DNA of 64,000 bases from Streptomyces sp. NBC_01237 (lineage in GTDB: Bacteria > Actinomycetota > Actinomycetes > Streptomycetales > Streptomycetaceae), in assembly GCF_035917275.1 (NCBI RefSeq), contig NZ_CP108508.1:2852001-2916000 (forward strand), in the 5' to 3' direction. This document shows, in pieces, positions 24,270 to 33,076 of the stretch. Under the pieces are notes generated by a model that was not told where the DNA came from, made no database searches, and was given only the letters and a program-made list of their open reading frames with translations. A program made the translations under genes and the position numbers. Numbering within the stretch: the stretch's first letter is position 1; every line of letters begins with the position of its first letter.

Positions 24270-26846
24270 GTGCCTGGCACGAATCTGACCCGCGAAGAGG
24301 CACAGGAGCGGGCGCGCCTGCTGACCGTGGACGCGTACGAGATCGATCTCGATCTCTCCGGAGCGCAGGAGGGCGGCACCTACAGGTCCGTCACCACCGT
24401 GCGCTTCGACTCCGCCGAAGCCGGTGCCGAGTCCTTCATCGACCTGGTGGCCCCGGCGGTGCACGATGTCGAGCTGAACGGGAAGTCGCTCGATGTCGCC
24501 GCCGTCTTCCGTGACTCACGGATCGCACTGCCGCATCTGCTGGCGGGCACCAACGAGCTGAAGGTCGTCGCCGACTGCGCCTACACCAACACGGGCGAGG
24601 GTCTGCACCGGTTCGTCGACCCGGTCGACGAGCAGGCGTACCTGTACACGCAGTTCGAGGTGCCGGACGCGCGCCGGGTGTTCGCGAGCTTCGAGCAGCC
24701 CGACCTGAAGGCGACGTTCCGGTTCACGGTGAAGGCGCCGGAGGGCTGGACCGTCATCTCGAACTCGGCGACCCCGGAGCCGAAGGACCACGTCTGGTCC
24801 TTCGAGCCGACGCCGCGCATCTCGACGTACATCACGGCACTGATCGTCGGCCCGTACCACTCGGTGCACAGCAGCTACGAGAAGGACGGCCAGTCCGTTC
24901 CGCTCGGCATCTACTGCCGCCCGTCGCTGGCCGAGTACCTGGACGCCGACGAGATCTTCGCGGTCACGCGGCAGGGCTTCGACTGGTTCCAGGAGAAGTT
25001 CGACTACGCGTACCCCTTCGCCAAGTACGACCAGCTCTTCGTCCCGGAGTTCAACGCGGGCGCGATGGAGAACGCGGGCGCGGTCACGATCCGCGACCAG
25101 TACGTGTTCCGCTCGAAGGTGACGGACGCCGCGTACGAGGTGCGGGCCGAGACCATCCTGCACGAGCTGGCCCACATGTGGTTCGGCGACCTGGTCACCA
25201 TGGAGTGGTGGAACGACCTGTGGCTGAACGAGTCGTTCGCCACGTACACCTCGATCGCCTGCCAGGCGTACGCCGAGGGCTCGAAGTGGCCGCACTCCTG
25301 GACCACGTTCGCCAACTCCATGAAGACCTGGGCGTACCGGCAGGACCAGCTGCCCTCCACGCACCCGATCATGGCGGAGATCAACGATCTCGACGACGTC
25401 CTGGTGAACTTCGACGGGATCACGTACGCGAAGGGCGCCTCGGTCCTGAAGCAGCTCGTGGCGTACGTCGGCATGGACGAGTTCTTCACGGGTGTCCAGG
25501 CGTACTTCAAGGCGCACGCCTTCGGCAACACCCGGCTTTCGGACCTGCTGGGCGCGCTGGAGAAGACCTCCGGGCGTGATCTGAAGACCTGGTCGAAGGC
25601 GTGGCTGGAGACGGCCGGGATCAACATCCTGCGCCCGGAGATCGAGACGGACGAGCACGGTCACGTCACGTCCTTCGCGGTCCTCCAGGAGGCTCCCGCC
25701 CTGCCCGCCGGTGCGAAGGGCGAGCCGACCCTGCGCCCGCACCGCATCGCGATCGGCTGCTACGACCTCGACGGGGCCGGCAAGCTGGTCCGTACGAAGC
25801 GGATCGAGCTGGACGTCGACGGCGAGCGCACGGCCGTCCCGTTCCCGGCGGACACCGCACGCCCGGCGGTCATCCTGCTCAACGACGACGACCTCTCGTA
25901 CGCGAAGGTCCGTCTCGACGAGGAGTCGCTGCGGGTCGTCACCGAGCACCTCGGCGACTTCACCGAGTCCCTGCCGCGGGCCCTGTGCTGGGCCTCGGCC
26001 TGGGACATGACCCGCGACGGCGAGCTGGCGACGCGGGACTACCTCTCGCTCGTGCTGTCCGGCATCGGCAAGGAGTCGGACATCGGCGTGGTCCAGTCGC
26101 TGCACCGTCAGGTGAAGCTGGCGCTGGACCTGTACGCGGCGCCGGAGTCCCGCGAGGCGTTCCTGAACCAGTGGACGGACGCGACGCTGGCCCATCTGCA
26201 CGCGGCGGAGCCGGGCAGCGACCACCAGCTCGCGTGGGCCCGCGCCTTCGCGGCGACGGCCCGCAACCCGCAGCAGCTGGACCTGCTCCAGGCGCTGCTG
26301 GACGGCACGGGGGCCATCGAGGGCCTGGCGGTCGACACCGAGCTTCGCTGGGCGTTCGTGCAGCGGCTGGCCGCGACCGGTCTGCTGGACGAGGAGGAGA
26401 TCGCCGCCGAGTACGAGCGGGACAGGACGGCGGCGGGTGAGCGCCACGCGGCGTCCGCCCGTGCCGCCCAGCCCACCGCGGAGGCCAAGGCCGCCGCGTG
26501 GGCCTCGGTCGTCGAGTCCGACAAGCTCCCGAACTCCCTCCAGGAGGCGGTGATCGGCGGCTTCGTCCAGACCGATCAGCGCGAGCTGCTGGCCCCGTAC
26601 ACGGAGAAGTTCTTCGCCGCGGTGAAGGACGTCTGGGACTCGCGCAGCCATGAGATGGCTCAGCAGATCGCGGTGGGCCTCTACCCGGCCCTCCAGGTCT
26701 CGGAGGCCACCCTGGAGGCCACCGACGCCTGGCTCGCCTCGGCGGAGCCGAGCGCGGCCCTGCGCCGCCTGATGTCGGAGTCCCGGTCGGGCGTGGAACG
26801 CGCCCTGAAGGCCCGGACCGCGGACGCGGAGGCGGCGACCGCGTAA
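24270..26846 (+). CDS. pepN: aminopeptidase N, M1 family (copy 2)
   Basis: An 858-residue zinc aminopeptidase, paralogous to the gene at 13404-16001. GAMEN is at residues 264-268. The zinc site HELAH is at 298-302, with Glu321 in LNESF, and the ERAP1-like helical C-terminal domain follows. The first residues VPGTNLTREEAQERARLLTV nearly repeat those of copy 1. GTG start with aaggag eight bases upstream. This copy keeps the more canonical PepN motif NESFATY, so it is the better candidate for the housekeeping enzyme. Cytoplasmic, monocistronic, and closed by a UUCG-capped hairpin. Confidence 0.95.
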   Translation: MPGTNLTREEAQERARLLTVDAYEIDLDLSGAQEGGTYRSVTTVRFDSAEAGAESFIDLVAPAVHDVELNGKSLDVAAVFRDSRIALPHLLAGTNELKVVADCAYTNTGEGLHRFVDPVDEQAYLYTQFEVPDARRVFASFEQPDLKATFRFTVKAPEGWTVISNSATPEPKDHVWSFEPTPRISTYITALIVGPYHSVHSSYEKDGQSVPLGIYCRPSLAEYLDADEIFAVTRQGFDWFQEKFDYAYPFAKYDQLFVPEFNAGAMENAGAVTIRDQYVFRSKVTDAAYEVRAETILHELAHMWFGDLVTMEWWNDLWLNESFATYTSIACQAYAEGSKWPHSWTTFANSMKTWAYRQDQLPSTHPIMAEINDLDDVLVNFDGITYAKGASVLKQLVAYVGMDEFFTGVQAYFKAHAFGNTRLSDLLGALEKTSGRDLKTWSKAWLETAGINILRPEIETDEHGHVTSFAVLQEAPALPAGAKGEPTLRPHRIAIGCYDLDGAGKLVRTKRIELDVDGERTAVPFPADTARPAVILLNDDDLSYAKVRLDEESLRVVTEHLGDFTESLPRALCWASAWDMTRDGELATRDYLSLVLSGIGKESDIGVVQSLHRQVKLALDLYAAPESREAFLNQWTDATLAHLHAAEPGSDHQLAWARAFAATARNPQQLDLLQALLDGTGAIEGLAVDTELRWAFVQRLAATGLLDEEEIAAEYERDRTAAGERHAASARAAQPTAEAKAAAWASVVESDKLPNSLQEAVIGGFVQTDQRELLAPYTEKFFAAVKDVWDSRSHEMAQQIAVGLYPALQVSEATLEATDAWLASAEPSAALRRLMSESRSGVERALKARTADAEAATA

Positions 26847-26867
26847 GCGCCGCACCACCGCATGGGT

Positions 26868-26897
26868 GAGGGGCGCCTCCTTCGGGGGGCGCCCCTC
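26868..26897. terminator. stem-loop terminator with UUCG tetraloop
   Basis: gaggggcgcctcc (26868-26880), loop ttcg, then gggggcgcccctc (26885-26897): a 13-bp stem with one wobble pair closed by the very stable C(UUCG)G tetraloop. It lies between convergent genes. Confidence 0.85.
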
Positions 26898-26936
26898 TCC
26901 GTCTTCCGGGCTGTCCGGGCGGCGGCTCTTCCCGGA

Positions 26937-27398
26937 CTACTCGGGCGGCGGTGCCAGGACGAGCGGCCAGTTCTCGCCGGACCGGGCCTCCGCCACGACC
27001 TGTCCGGCCGGCGTTCCGGCGGGTGCCGTCAGTACGAGGGTGCTGTCCTGGGCCCGTGCGTACAGGCCGGGGCTGACACGGCCGCTCACACGCAGCAGCC
27101 GCAGCGCCGCCGGGTCGGCCGAGGACCGTCCGGGGAACAGCTCCGCGTCGGCCTCCAGCCCTTCGAGTACGGCGGGGTACGCCACGATGTCCACGGTCAG
27201 CAGCTCGCCGTCCAGCCGCCGCTCGGCCCAGCCGTCCGTCCGCACGAAGTAGAGGCAGCCGTCGCCCTCGTAGCCGTACGCCCCGAGCCGCGCGACGGCG
27301 CGCTCGTCCTCGGCCCCTTCCTCCGCCACGACCACGACGAGCGTCACGGAGTCCGGTTCGTCCGGATCCAGTCCGGTGCACAGCACGAGCTCTGCCAT
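26937..27398 (-). CDS. conserved hypothetical protein
   Basis: A 153-residue acidic soluble protein with no signal peptide and no membrane segment. I do not recognise a domain. The first half (DSVTLVVVVAEEGAEDERAVA, GYEGDGCLYFVRTDGW) looks like a mixed alpha/beta fold, and the second half ends in a proline-rich tail (LVLAPPPE). The ATG at 27398 is preceded by ggggatgg, a plausible ribosome site. Codon use matches its neighbours, supporting a real gene. It is convergent with pepN copy 2. Confidence 0.65.
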   Translation of the reverse strand: MAELVLCTGLDPDEPDSVTLVVVVAEEGAEDERAVARLGAYGYEGDGCLYFVRTDGWAERRLDGELLTVDIVAYPAVLEGLEADAELFPGRSSADPAALRLLRVSGRVSPGLYARAQDSTLVLTAPAGTPAGQVVAEARSGENWPLVLAPPPE

Positions 27399-27577
27399 CT
27401 GCCATCCCCACGGGGGCGAAACAACGGGATCGACGGCAGACTAGCCCGTCCCGCGCGGCCTCTTCCCCGGGCGTCCCCCTCGGCCGTCCGGAGCGTGGAA
27501 TCCGCCCGGCGGGCAGGCGCACGAGCGCAGCCGTCCGCCGGGCGGGAGCGGGGTGGGGCAGGAGCGCCCGACCGGAT

Positions 27578-28726
27578 TCAGGCGCCCGACTCCTCGTAAC
27601 GGCGGGCCAGTTCGGCCGTGCCGGTCTCCGTGAGCGTGCCGTGCAGGCGCATCCGGGCCACTCCGCCGTCGGGGAAGGTGTCGAGGCGGACGTGGGTGAC
27701 CACCGCCTGGGCGCGCAGGACGAAGCGGTGGAGGGTGTCCGGCTGGAGCCGGGTGCGGGGGATGATCTCGAACCATTCGCCGGTCTCGCCGTTGCGGCCC
27801 TGGAGAGCGATCCAGCCGGCCGCGTTGCCCTTGAGGTAGGCGGTGTCGATCTCGACCGCGCGGACCGCGCCCTGGGCGGGCAGCCGGAAGCGGACCCAGT
27901 CGTTGGTGTCGCGGACCCGGCGGCGGCGGTTCTCCCAGCCGTCGTCCATCTTGCGGGAGGTGCCGGGCAGGATGATCTGGGTGGGCGAGGAGTAGAAGCG
28001 GTCCGAGGCGTCCTCGTACGTGCCGCCGTTCAGGACCGAGATCAGGTCGACGGTGCCGAGTGCGGCGAGCCACGCCGGGTCGGGGATCACCTCGCCGTGC
28101 ACGCGGAGGCGGGCGATGCCGCCGTCGGGGTGCTGGCAGAGACGGATGTGGGTGTAGCGGCGGCCGCCGGTGATCTCGAAGGCGTTGGCGGCGTGGCCGC
28201 GTACGGGCGTCGGCGCGACGATCTCCTCCCACTTCACGTCGTCGGCCAGCAGCTCGTCCGGGCCGGGCGCGCCCTCGGCCGCGGTCGCCTGGACCGATAC
28301 GCGCTGCGGGTAGTTGCCGCGGAAGTGCGCGGTGTCCACGACGATGCCGCGGATGATGCCGGGGGCGCCGAGCCGGACGATGGCCCAGTCGTGCTCCCCG
28401 GGGGCCGGGAAGGGATGGGCCGCGTCGGCACCGCGGCGACGGCGGGTCTCCCAGCCGTCCATGATCTTGCCCTTGTGCCCGAAGCGCTCGGGGTCGAAGA
28501 CGGCGCGCTCGCGGATCAGGAGGTTCTCGCGCTCGGCGAAGAACTCGTCGTCGGCGGCGATCACGCCCGCGCCGAGGCGGCGGTCGGCGAGGTCGACGAG
28601 TTCGGTGAAGGGCAGGTCGTCGGCGGTGCGGTAGTCGGCGTACGGGTCGCCGCCGCCGTAGGGGGCCGCGTCATTGGCGTGGGGGTCGGTGTCCTGGAAT
28701 GTGGTCCCGCTCGCGTCGAAGGTCAT
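27578..28726 (-). CDS. alc: allantoicase
   Basis: A 382-residue enzyme that hydrolyses allantoate to ureidoglycolate and urea in purine (ureide) catabolism. It has the characteristic tandem domain duplication. Repeat 1 has KIMDGWETRRRRG, HDWAIVRLGAPGIIRGIVVD and HFRGNYPQRVSVQ. Repeat 2 has RKMDDGWENRRRRVRD, NDWVRFRLPAQGAVRAVEID and YLKGNAAGWIALQ. Full length. Allantoinase, often adjacent, is not in the window. A LysR regulator lies 64 bases upstream on the same strand and is the obvious candidate controller. Confidence 0.93.
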   Translation of the reverse strand: MTFDASGTTFQDTDPHANDAAPYGGGDPYADYRTADDLPFTELVDLADRRLGAGVIAADDEFFAERENLLIRERAVFDPERFGHKGKIMDGWETRRRRGADAAHPFPAPGEHDWAIVRLGAPGIIRGIVVDTAHFRGNYPQRVSVQATAAEGAPGPDELLADDVKWEEIVAPTPVRGHAANAFEITGGRRYTHIRLCQHPDGGIARLRVHGEVIPDPAWLAALGTVDLISVLNGGTYEDASDRFYSSPTQIILPGTSRKMDDGWENRRRRVRDTNDWVRFRLPAQGAVRAVEIDTAYLKGNAAGWIALQGRNGETGEWFEIIPRTRLQPDTLHRFVLRAQAVVTHVRLDTFPDGGVARMRLHGTLTETGTAELARRYEESGA

Positions 28727-28790
28727 GCGACGACTGTCCTACGGCCTTACCCATCAGGTCCATCGAAAGTTTTCGCAGATGATATTCAGC

Positions 28791-29699
28791 TCAGCTGAAC
28801 GATTCGGCCGCCCGGGTGAGCGCCTTCAGGACGCGCGCCACGGCCGGGCCCCGCTCCGCCCCCTGCCGCACCGCCGCCACCACATGGCGGCGCGGCTGGT
28901 CCGCGTCCAGGACCCGCATCACCACGCCCTCACTGCGCTCCCTCGACGCCATCCGGGGAACCAGCGCGATACCCATGCCCGCCTCGACCATGGAGAGGAT
29001 CGCCGTCCAGCCGGCGGCGCTGTGGGCCTGCTCGGGCACGAAGCCCGCGGCCTCGCACGCGGCGGTGGTGATCTGCGACCAGGGGCCCGAGCCGCCGAAG
29101 ATCCAGGGGTCACGGGCCAGGTCCGCCAGGCGGAGGGCGGGGGTGTGCGCCAGCCGGTGGTCCGCCGGGAGCGCCACGTCCAGCTGATCGGCCAGCAGCG
29201 GCAGCAGGGTGAAGCGGGGGTCGCGGGCCGTGGGGGCGTGCGCGGCGAGGGAGAGGGCCAGGTCCACATCGCCCGAGGTGAGCAGCTCGTACGCCTGCGC
29301 CGCCTCGGCCTCCCGTACGCGTACGTCGGGACCCGGCCGGCCCTCGGCGCGCAGGAGCCGGACCGCGGGTACGACGAGGGCGGACACCGCGGTGGAGAAC
29401 GCGCCGACCCGCACCTCGCCCGCCTCACCGCGCAGATAGCCGGCCAGTTCGGCGTCGGCGCGCTCCAACTGGGCGAAGACCACCTCGGCGTGGCGGAGTA
29501 CGAGGTGCGCGGCGTCGGTGAGGCGGACCCGGCGGCCCTGGGCCTCCAGGAGCGGCACCCCGAGCTGTCTGGCCAGATTGGTGAGCTGCTGGGAGACCGC
29601 GGACGGGGTCATCGACAGCGCCTCGGCGGTCGCGGTCACGGTGCCCCGGTCGCGCAGGGTGCGCAGGATGCGGAGCTTCTTCACGTCCCACTCGGTCAT
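28791..29699 (-). CDS. LysR-family transcriptional regulator
   Basis: A 302-residue regulator. The N-terminal helix-turn-helix covers residues about 5-62 (TATAEALSMTPSAVSQQLTNLA), followed by the periplasmic-binding-protein-like effector domain (VRVGAFSTAVSALVVPAVRLL; ILSMVEAGMGIALVPRM). It lies directly upstream of allantoicase on the same strand, so the two may be co-transcribed. The 64-bp gap contains the palindromes ttcagc-tca-gctgaa (28785-28799, overlapping the stop) and cgaaa-gt-tttcg (28764-28775), possible operator sites. The effector is unknown; a purine or ureide compound would fit. Confidence 0.88.
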   Translation of the reverse strand: MTEWDVKKLRILRTLRDRGTVTATAEALSMTPSAVSQQLTNLARQLGVPLLEAQGRRVRLTDAAHLVLRHAEVVFAQLERADAELAGYLRGEAGEVRVGAFSTAVSALVVPAVRLLRAEGRPGPDVRVREAEAAQAYELLTSGDVDLALSLAAHAPTARDPRFTLLPLLADQLDVALPADHRLAHTPALRLADLARDPWIFGGSGPWSQITTAACEAAGFVPEQAHSAAGWTAILSMVEAGMGIALVPRMASRERSEGVVMRVLDADQPRRHVVAAVRQGAERGPAVARVLKALTRAAESFS

Positions 29700-29835
29700 G
29701 GGCGCAACCTACCGGGAGGACACGCGCACCTGGACCGCCGAGCGGTCAGGGGCCTGGGCGTAGGCGCAGGCCGGGACCTGGGGTAAGCACAGGCGGGAGA
29801 TTCGGCGTACACGCGGGCCGGGGCTTCGCCGGGCG

Positions 29836-29884
29836 CGTGGGCCACCGCACCGTGCGGGCTCGTGGACCACCGCACCGTACGGGC
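29836..29884. repeat. imperfect 24-bp repeat, two copies with 25-bp period
   Basis: cgtgggccaccgcaccgtgc plus gggc at 29836-29859 and cgtggaccaccgcaccgtac plus gggc at 29861-29884, 22 of 24 bases identical. It lies in the 258-bp non-coding stretch between the LysR gene and a small membrane-protein gene, which also holds the LysR promoter. Confidence 0.75.
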
Positions 29885-29906
29885 AGGTGGGCCGGGACAT
29901 GCGAAT

Positions 29907-29938
29907 GCGCCGCGCGGTACCTCGTACCGGCGGCGCAC
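29907..29938 (-). terminator. probable stem-loop terminator
   Basis: tgcgccgcgcggtac / gtaccggcggcgca with loop ctc pairs almost fully with one bulged base. It lies 19 bases past the stop of the small membrane-protein gene on the minus strand. Confidence 0.6.
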
Positions 29939-29957
29939 TCGTCAGGAGCGTGTGGGG

Positions 29958-30188
29958 CTAGGCCTGCTTCTTGGACTTGTCCAGGACCATGACCAGGCCC
30001 GTGATCACCAAGAACAGGGCGATGGGCGCCACGACATAGAGACCGATGGTCTCCATCGCGCTCAGGCCCGGACCCGGGTCGTCACCGTCGTCGCGGGTCA
30101 GCGCGAGCGCCGGGGACGACATGAGCAGCATCATCAGCGTCGTACCGGCCGCGACGGCGCCGGCGCGCATAGCGTTCTTCTTGTCCAC
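29958..30188 (-). CDS. small exported single-pass membrane protein
   Basis: A 76-residue protein. The N-terminal signal is VDKKNAMRAGAVAAGTTLMM, then LLMSSPALA before LTRDDGDD. A second hydrophobic helix (IGLYVVAPIALFLVITGLVM) and a short basic tail (LDKSKKQA) follow. It is probably cleaved and then anchored by its C-terminal helix. The GTG at 30188 has no ribosome site, but tacgtt lies about six bases upstream as a -10 candidate, so the transcript may be leaderless; an internal ATG at 30170 is the alternative. No known function. Confidence 0.7.
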   Translation of the reverse strand: MDKKNAMRAGAVAAGTTLMMLLMSSPALALTRDDGDDPGPGLSAMETIGLYVVAPIALFLVITGLVMVLDKSKKQA

Positions 30189-30208
30189 GGTGCAAACGTA
30201 GCGAACGC

Positions 30209-32467
30209 CTAGGAGCGACGCGCGCCCGGGGGTGCCGTATGACCCTTTCGGGGTCTCAGAACGTCCATCAGGCCGTGCAGCCGGGACGAGACGGCCAGTT
30301 CCTCCAGGGTGACGGGGTGTCCCTCGGCGTCGGCGACGGGCAGCCGCCAGTTGGGGTACTGGTCCCAGGTGCCGGGGAGGTTCTGCGGGCGGCGGTCGCC
30401 CACCGTGTCGGGGAGCCAGACGCCGACCATGCGGGCGGGGGTGTCCATCAGGAACCGGTGGACGGCCCGGACAGCCGCCTCCTCGTCGCCGTCGCCCTCG
30501 GGGAGCATCCGGAGCCGGGCGAGGCAGGCCAGCCACTCGGCGGTGTCGGTGGCGTCCTCGGCCAGCTCCTGCTCCAGGGGCCGGGTGAGCAGCCCGAGGC
30601 GGTGGCGCAGCGTCACATGGTCGCCGGTCAGCCGGGCCGCGGTGGACGGCAGGTCGTGCGTGGTGGCCGTGGCCAGACAGTCCCGGCGCCAGTTCCGCGG
30701 CGGCAGCGGGCGGCCGGTGCCGTCCCAGTCGCGCTCGAACCAGAGCACGGAGGTGCCGAGCACGCCCCGCCGGGCGAGCGCCTCGCGTACGCCCGGTTCG
30801 ACGGTGCCGAGGTCCTCCCCCACGACGACCGCCCCGGCCCGGTGTGCCTCCAGGACGAGCACGGCGAGCATCGCCTCGGCGTCCTGGGCGACGTAGGTCC
30901 CCTCGGTGGGCGGCCTGCCCTCGGGCACCCACCAGAGCCGGAAGAGGCCCATCACATGGTCGATGCGCAGGGCGCCCGCGTGGCCGAACAGCCCGCGCAG
31001 GAGGCCGCGGTAGGGGGCGTAGCCGGTGGCGGCGAGGGCGTCGGGGCGCCACGGGGGAAGTCCCCAGTCCTGGCCTCGCGCGTTGAAGGCGTCCGGGGGC
31101 GCGCCGATGGACATCCCCTGAGCGAAGGCGTCCTGCTGGGCCCAGGTGTCGGCGCCCGCGGGGTGCACGCCGACGGCCAGGTCGTGGACGATCCCGATCT
31201 CCATCCCGGCGTCCTCGGCGGCGCGCTGGGCGTCGGCGAGCTGAGTGGCGGTCAGCCAGGCGAGCCGGGAGTGGAAGTCGACCCGGTCCAGGAGCCCGGC
31301 GCGGGCGCGGGCGGTCCCCGCCGAGCGGGGGTCGCGCAGGGCGGCGGGCCAGGCGTGCCAGTCGGAGCCGTGCACCTCGGCGAGGGCGCACCACAGGGCG
31401 TGGTCCTCCAGTGCCTGCCCCTGCTCGGCCAGGAAGTCGCAGTACGCGGCGCGGCGGCCGGGGGTCAGCTCCACCTCGTGGATGAGCTCCAGGGCCTGCC
31501 GCTTGAGCTCCCAGACGGCGTCCCGGTCGATCAGCGCGCCCTTGTTCAGTACGGCTTCGCGCTGGGACGCGGCGTCCTGCCGGAGGTCGTCGAGGGTGGC
31601 CCGGTCCTGGACGTGCCCGTACTCGGGGATCGACTCGACCCGCAGATGCACGGGGTCGGGGAAGCGGCGCGAGGAGGGGCGGTAGGGGGACGGGTCGGTG
31701 GGTCTGCCCGGTACGGCGGCGTGGAGCGGGTTGACCTGGACGAATCCGGATCCGAGCGTCCGGCCGGACCAGGCGGCGAGGTCGGCCAGGTCACCGAGGT
31801 CGCCCATGCCCCAGGAGCGGCCGGAGAGCAGGGAGTAGAGCTGGACCAGGAAGCCGTGGGTGCGGGCGGGCGGCTGCGGGACGCGGGGCGGGGCGACGAC
31901 GAGCGTGACGGTGGCGCTGCTGCGGTCCGGGGCCCGGACGTCGAGGCGGTGGACGCCGTGGGGCGGGCCGGTCCACCAGGAGGGGACCGGTGATCCCCCG
32001 GGCCCGGCGGCGGGTGCGCCCTGCGCGGGAAGTCCGCGGGTCCCCTCCGGTCCCGCCGAGGCCCCTTCCCGTACCGCGGACGCCCCTCCCAGCCCCTCCA
32101 GTACCGAGGGCAGTCCCGCAGGCCGCTCCGTCACCCGCATCCGCAGCTTCCGCGGCGCCCGGCCGTTCCCCCGGCCCGGTTCGGTCTCCGGGGTGAGGGT
32201 CAGCGTGGTGCCGGGGGGCAGCGCGGTCAGGGCGGGCGGCAGCGCCTCGCCGGACCAGACCACCAGCGTCGGCGGAAGCAGGCGCGAAGCCGCCGCCGAT
32301 TCGGCGGCCGCCAGTGATTTCCGTACGGCCTCGGGGGTGCCGGCGTCCACGCCCAGCGCGGCGAGCACGGCCGTGACCGTGTCGTCGGGGACGGACACCG
32401 TGACATCCGCGGACGGGGAGTAGGAGGTGGCGACGCCATGCAGTGCGGCGAGCCGGGACAAGCCCAT
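30209..32467 (-). CDS. malQ: 4-alpha-glucanotransferase (amylomaltase)
   Basis: A 752-residue GH77 enzyme that transfers alpha-1,4-glucan segments in maltodextrin and glycogen metabolism. The nucleophile region is ALRIDHVMGLFRLWWVPEG. The acid/base and third carboxylate lie in VVGEDLGTVEPGVREAL and ATTHDLPSTAARLTGDH. An N-terminal extension of about 200 residues is typical of actinobacterial MalQ. Its ATG follows directly on the TGA of the upstream repeat-protein gene (TGA-ATG), so translation is coupled. The codon usage is ordinary. Confidence 0.95.
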   Translation of the reverse strand: MGLSRLAALHGVATSYSPSADVTVSVPDDTVTAVLAALGVDAGTPEAVRKSLAAAESAAASRLLPPTLVVWSGEALPPALTALPPGTTLTLTPETEPGRGNGRAPRKLRMRVTERPAGLPSVLEGLGGASAVREGASAGPEGTRGLPAQGAPAAGPGGSPVPSWWTGPPHGVHRLDVRAPDRSSATVTLVVAPPRVPQPPARTHGFLVQLYSLLSGRSWGMGDLGDLADLAAWSGRTLGSGFVQVNPLHAAVPGRPTDPSPYRPSSRRFPDPVHLRVESIPEYGHVQDRATLDDLRQDAASQREAVLNKGALIDRDAVWELKRQALELIHEVELTPGRRAAYCDFLAEQGQALEDHALWCALAEVHGSDWHAWPAALRDPRSAGTARARAGLLDRVDFHSRLAWLTATQLADAQRAAEDAGMEIGIVHDLAVGVHPAGADTWAQQDAFAQGMSIGAPPDAFNARGQDWGLPPWRPDALAATGYAPYRGLLRGLFGHAGALRIDHVMGLFRLWWVPEGRPPTEGTYVAQDAEAMLAVLVLEAHRAGAVVVGEDLGTVEPGVREALARRGVLGTSVLWFERDWDGTGRPLPPRNWRRDCLATATTHDLPSTAARLTGDHVTLRHRLGLLTRPLEQELAEDATDTAEWLACLARLRMLPEGDGDEEAAVRAVHRFLMDTPARMVGVWLPDTVGDRRPQNLPGTWDQYPNWRLPVADAEGHPVTLEELAVSSRLHGLMDVLRPRKGHTAPPGARRS

Positions 32468-32779
32468 TCAGACTCCAGGGAACTCCATGCCCCCTGCGGT
32501 GCCGGGGGCGGTCGGCTCGCTGGTCAGAGGGGCGACGGCGGCGAGCGGTGGCTCGCTCGTGAGCGGGGTGGCGTCGGCGAGCGGGGGCTCGCTGGTCAGG
32601 GGGGCGGTGTCGGCGAACGAGGATTCACCGATCAGGGAGGAGACATCGGCGAGCGGCAGCTCGCTGATCAGCGGTGCGACCTGCGCCAGGGGAGGCTCAC
32701 TGGTCAGTGGGGCCGAGCCGGCCTGGTCCGGTACCTGTTTGGAGAAGGCGGAGAGCAGAAGCTGCGCGGAAGCGGGCAT
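32468..32779 (-). CDS. dodecapeptide-repeat protein upstream of malQ
   Basis: A 103-residue protein of unusual composition. After a 22-residue N-terminus (MPASAQLLLSAFSKQVPDQA, GS) come 12-residue repeats: APLTSEPPLAQV, APLISELPLADV, SSLIGESSFADT, APLTSEPPLADA, TPLTSEPPLAAV and a partial APLTSEPT. It ends in a Gly/Pro tail, GGMEFPGV. It has no cysteine, membrane helix or export signal. A very strong ribosome site (aggagg, complement of 32785-32790) lies five bases before the ATG, and its stop abuts the malQ start. I recognise no family. The regular Ser/Thr-Glu spacing resembles multicore peptide precursors, but no modifying enzyme is adjacent. Confidence 0.6.
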   Translation of the reverse strand: MPASAQLLLSAFSKQVPDQAGSAPLTSEPPLAQVAPLISELPLADVSSLIGESSFADTAPLTSEPPLADATPLTSEPPLAAVAPLTSEPTAPGTAGGMEFPGV

Positions 32780-33076
32780 GGTGGCCTCCTGGCCGTGGAG
32801 AACAGGACACAGCAGACCTACCCAGACCTGGCGGGCGCAGACGTGGACGAGACATAGGCGTTATGACAACGAGCCCAACGTGCCGTAGGTCACATTCCGT
32901 TCCCCCGTACGGCAGGTATGAGGCGTTTTCGGCCACCCCAATGCCCCCCTTACGGCCCATCAGGAACCGCACCCGCCAACACATCCGGCATATCCGACAG
33001 AACGGCCACGTGCATTGACACCCCCGGTCCCGGGTGGTGGGCTCGGAGCCCACCGGTGGGACGAGGGGAGAGCGAC
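32780..33076. promoter_or_regulatory. divergent promoter region between the malQ operon and the GH84 gene
   Basis: 297 bases between divergent genes, relatively AT-rich at 32850-33000. A ttgaca (33015-33020) facing the GH84 gene is a -35 candidate without a convincing -10. The inverted repeat ggtgggct-cgg-agcccacc (33036-33054) lies just before the GH84 ribosome site and could be an operator or leader hairpin. Confidence 0.45.

Noticed and set aside
32427..32888. Plus-strand open frame with repeats opposite the dodecapeptide gene
   Set aside because: A 36-bp period is a multiple of three, so every frame looks repetitive. Only the minus strand has a strong ribosome site and coupling to malQ.
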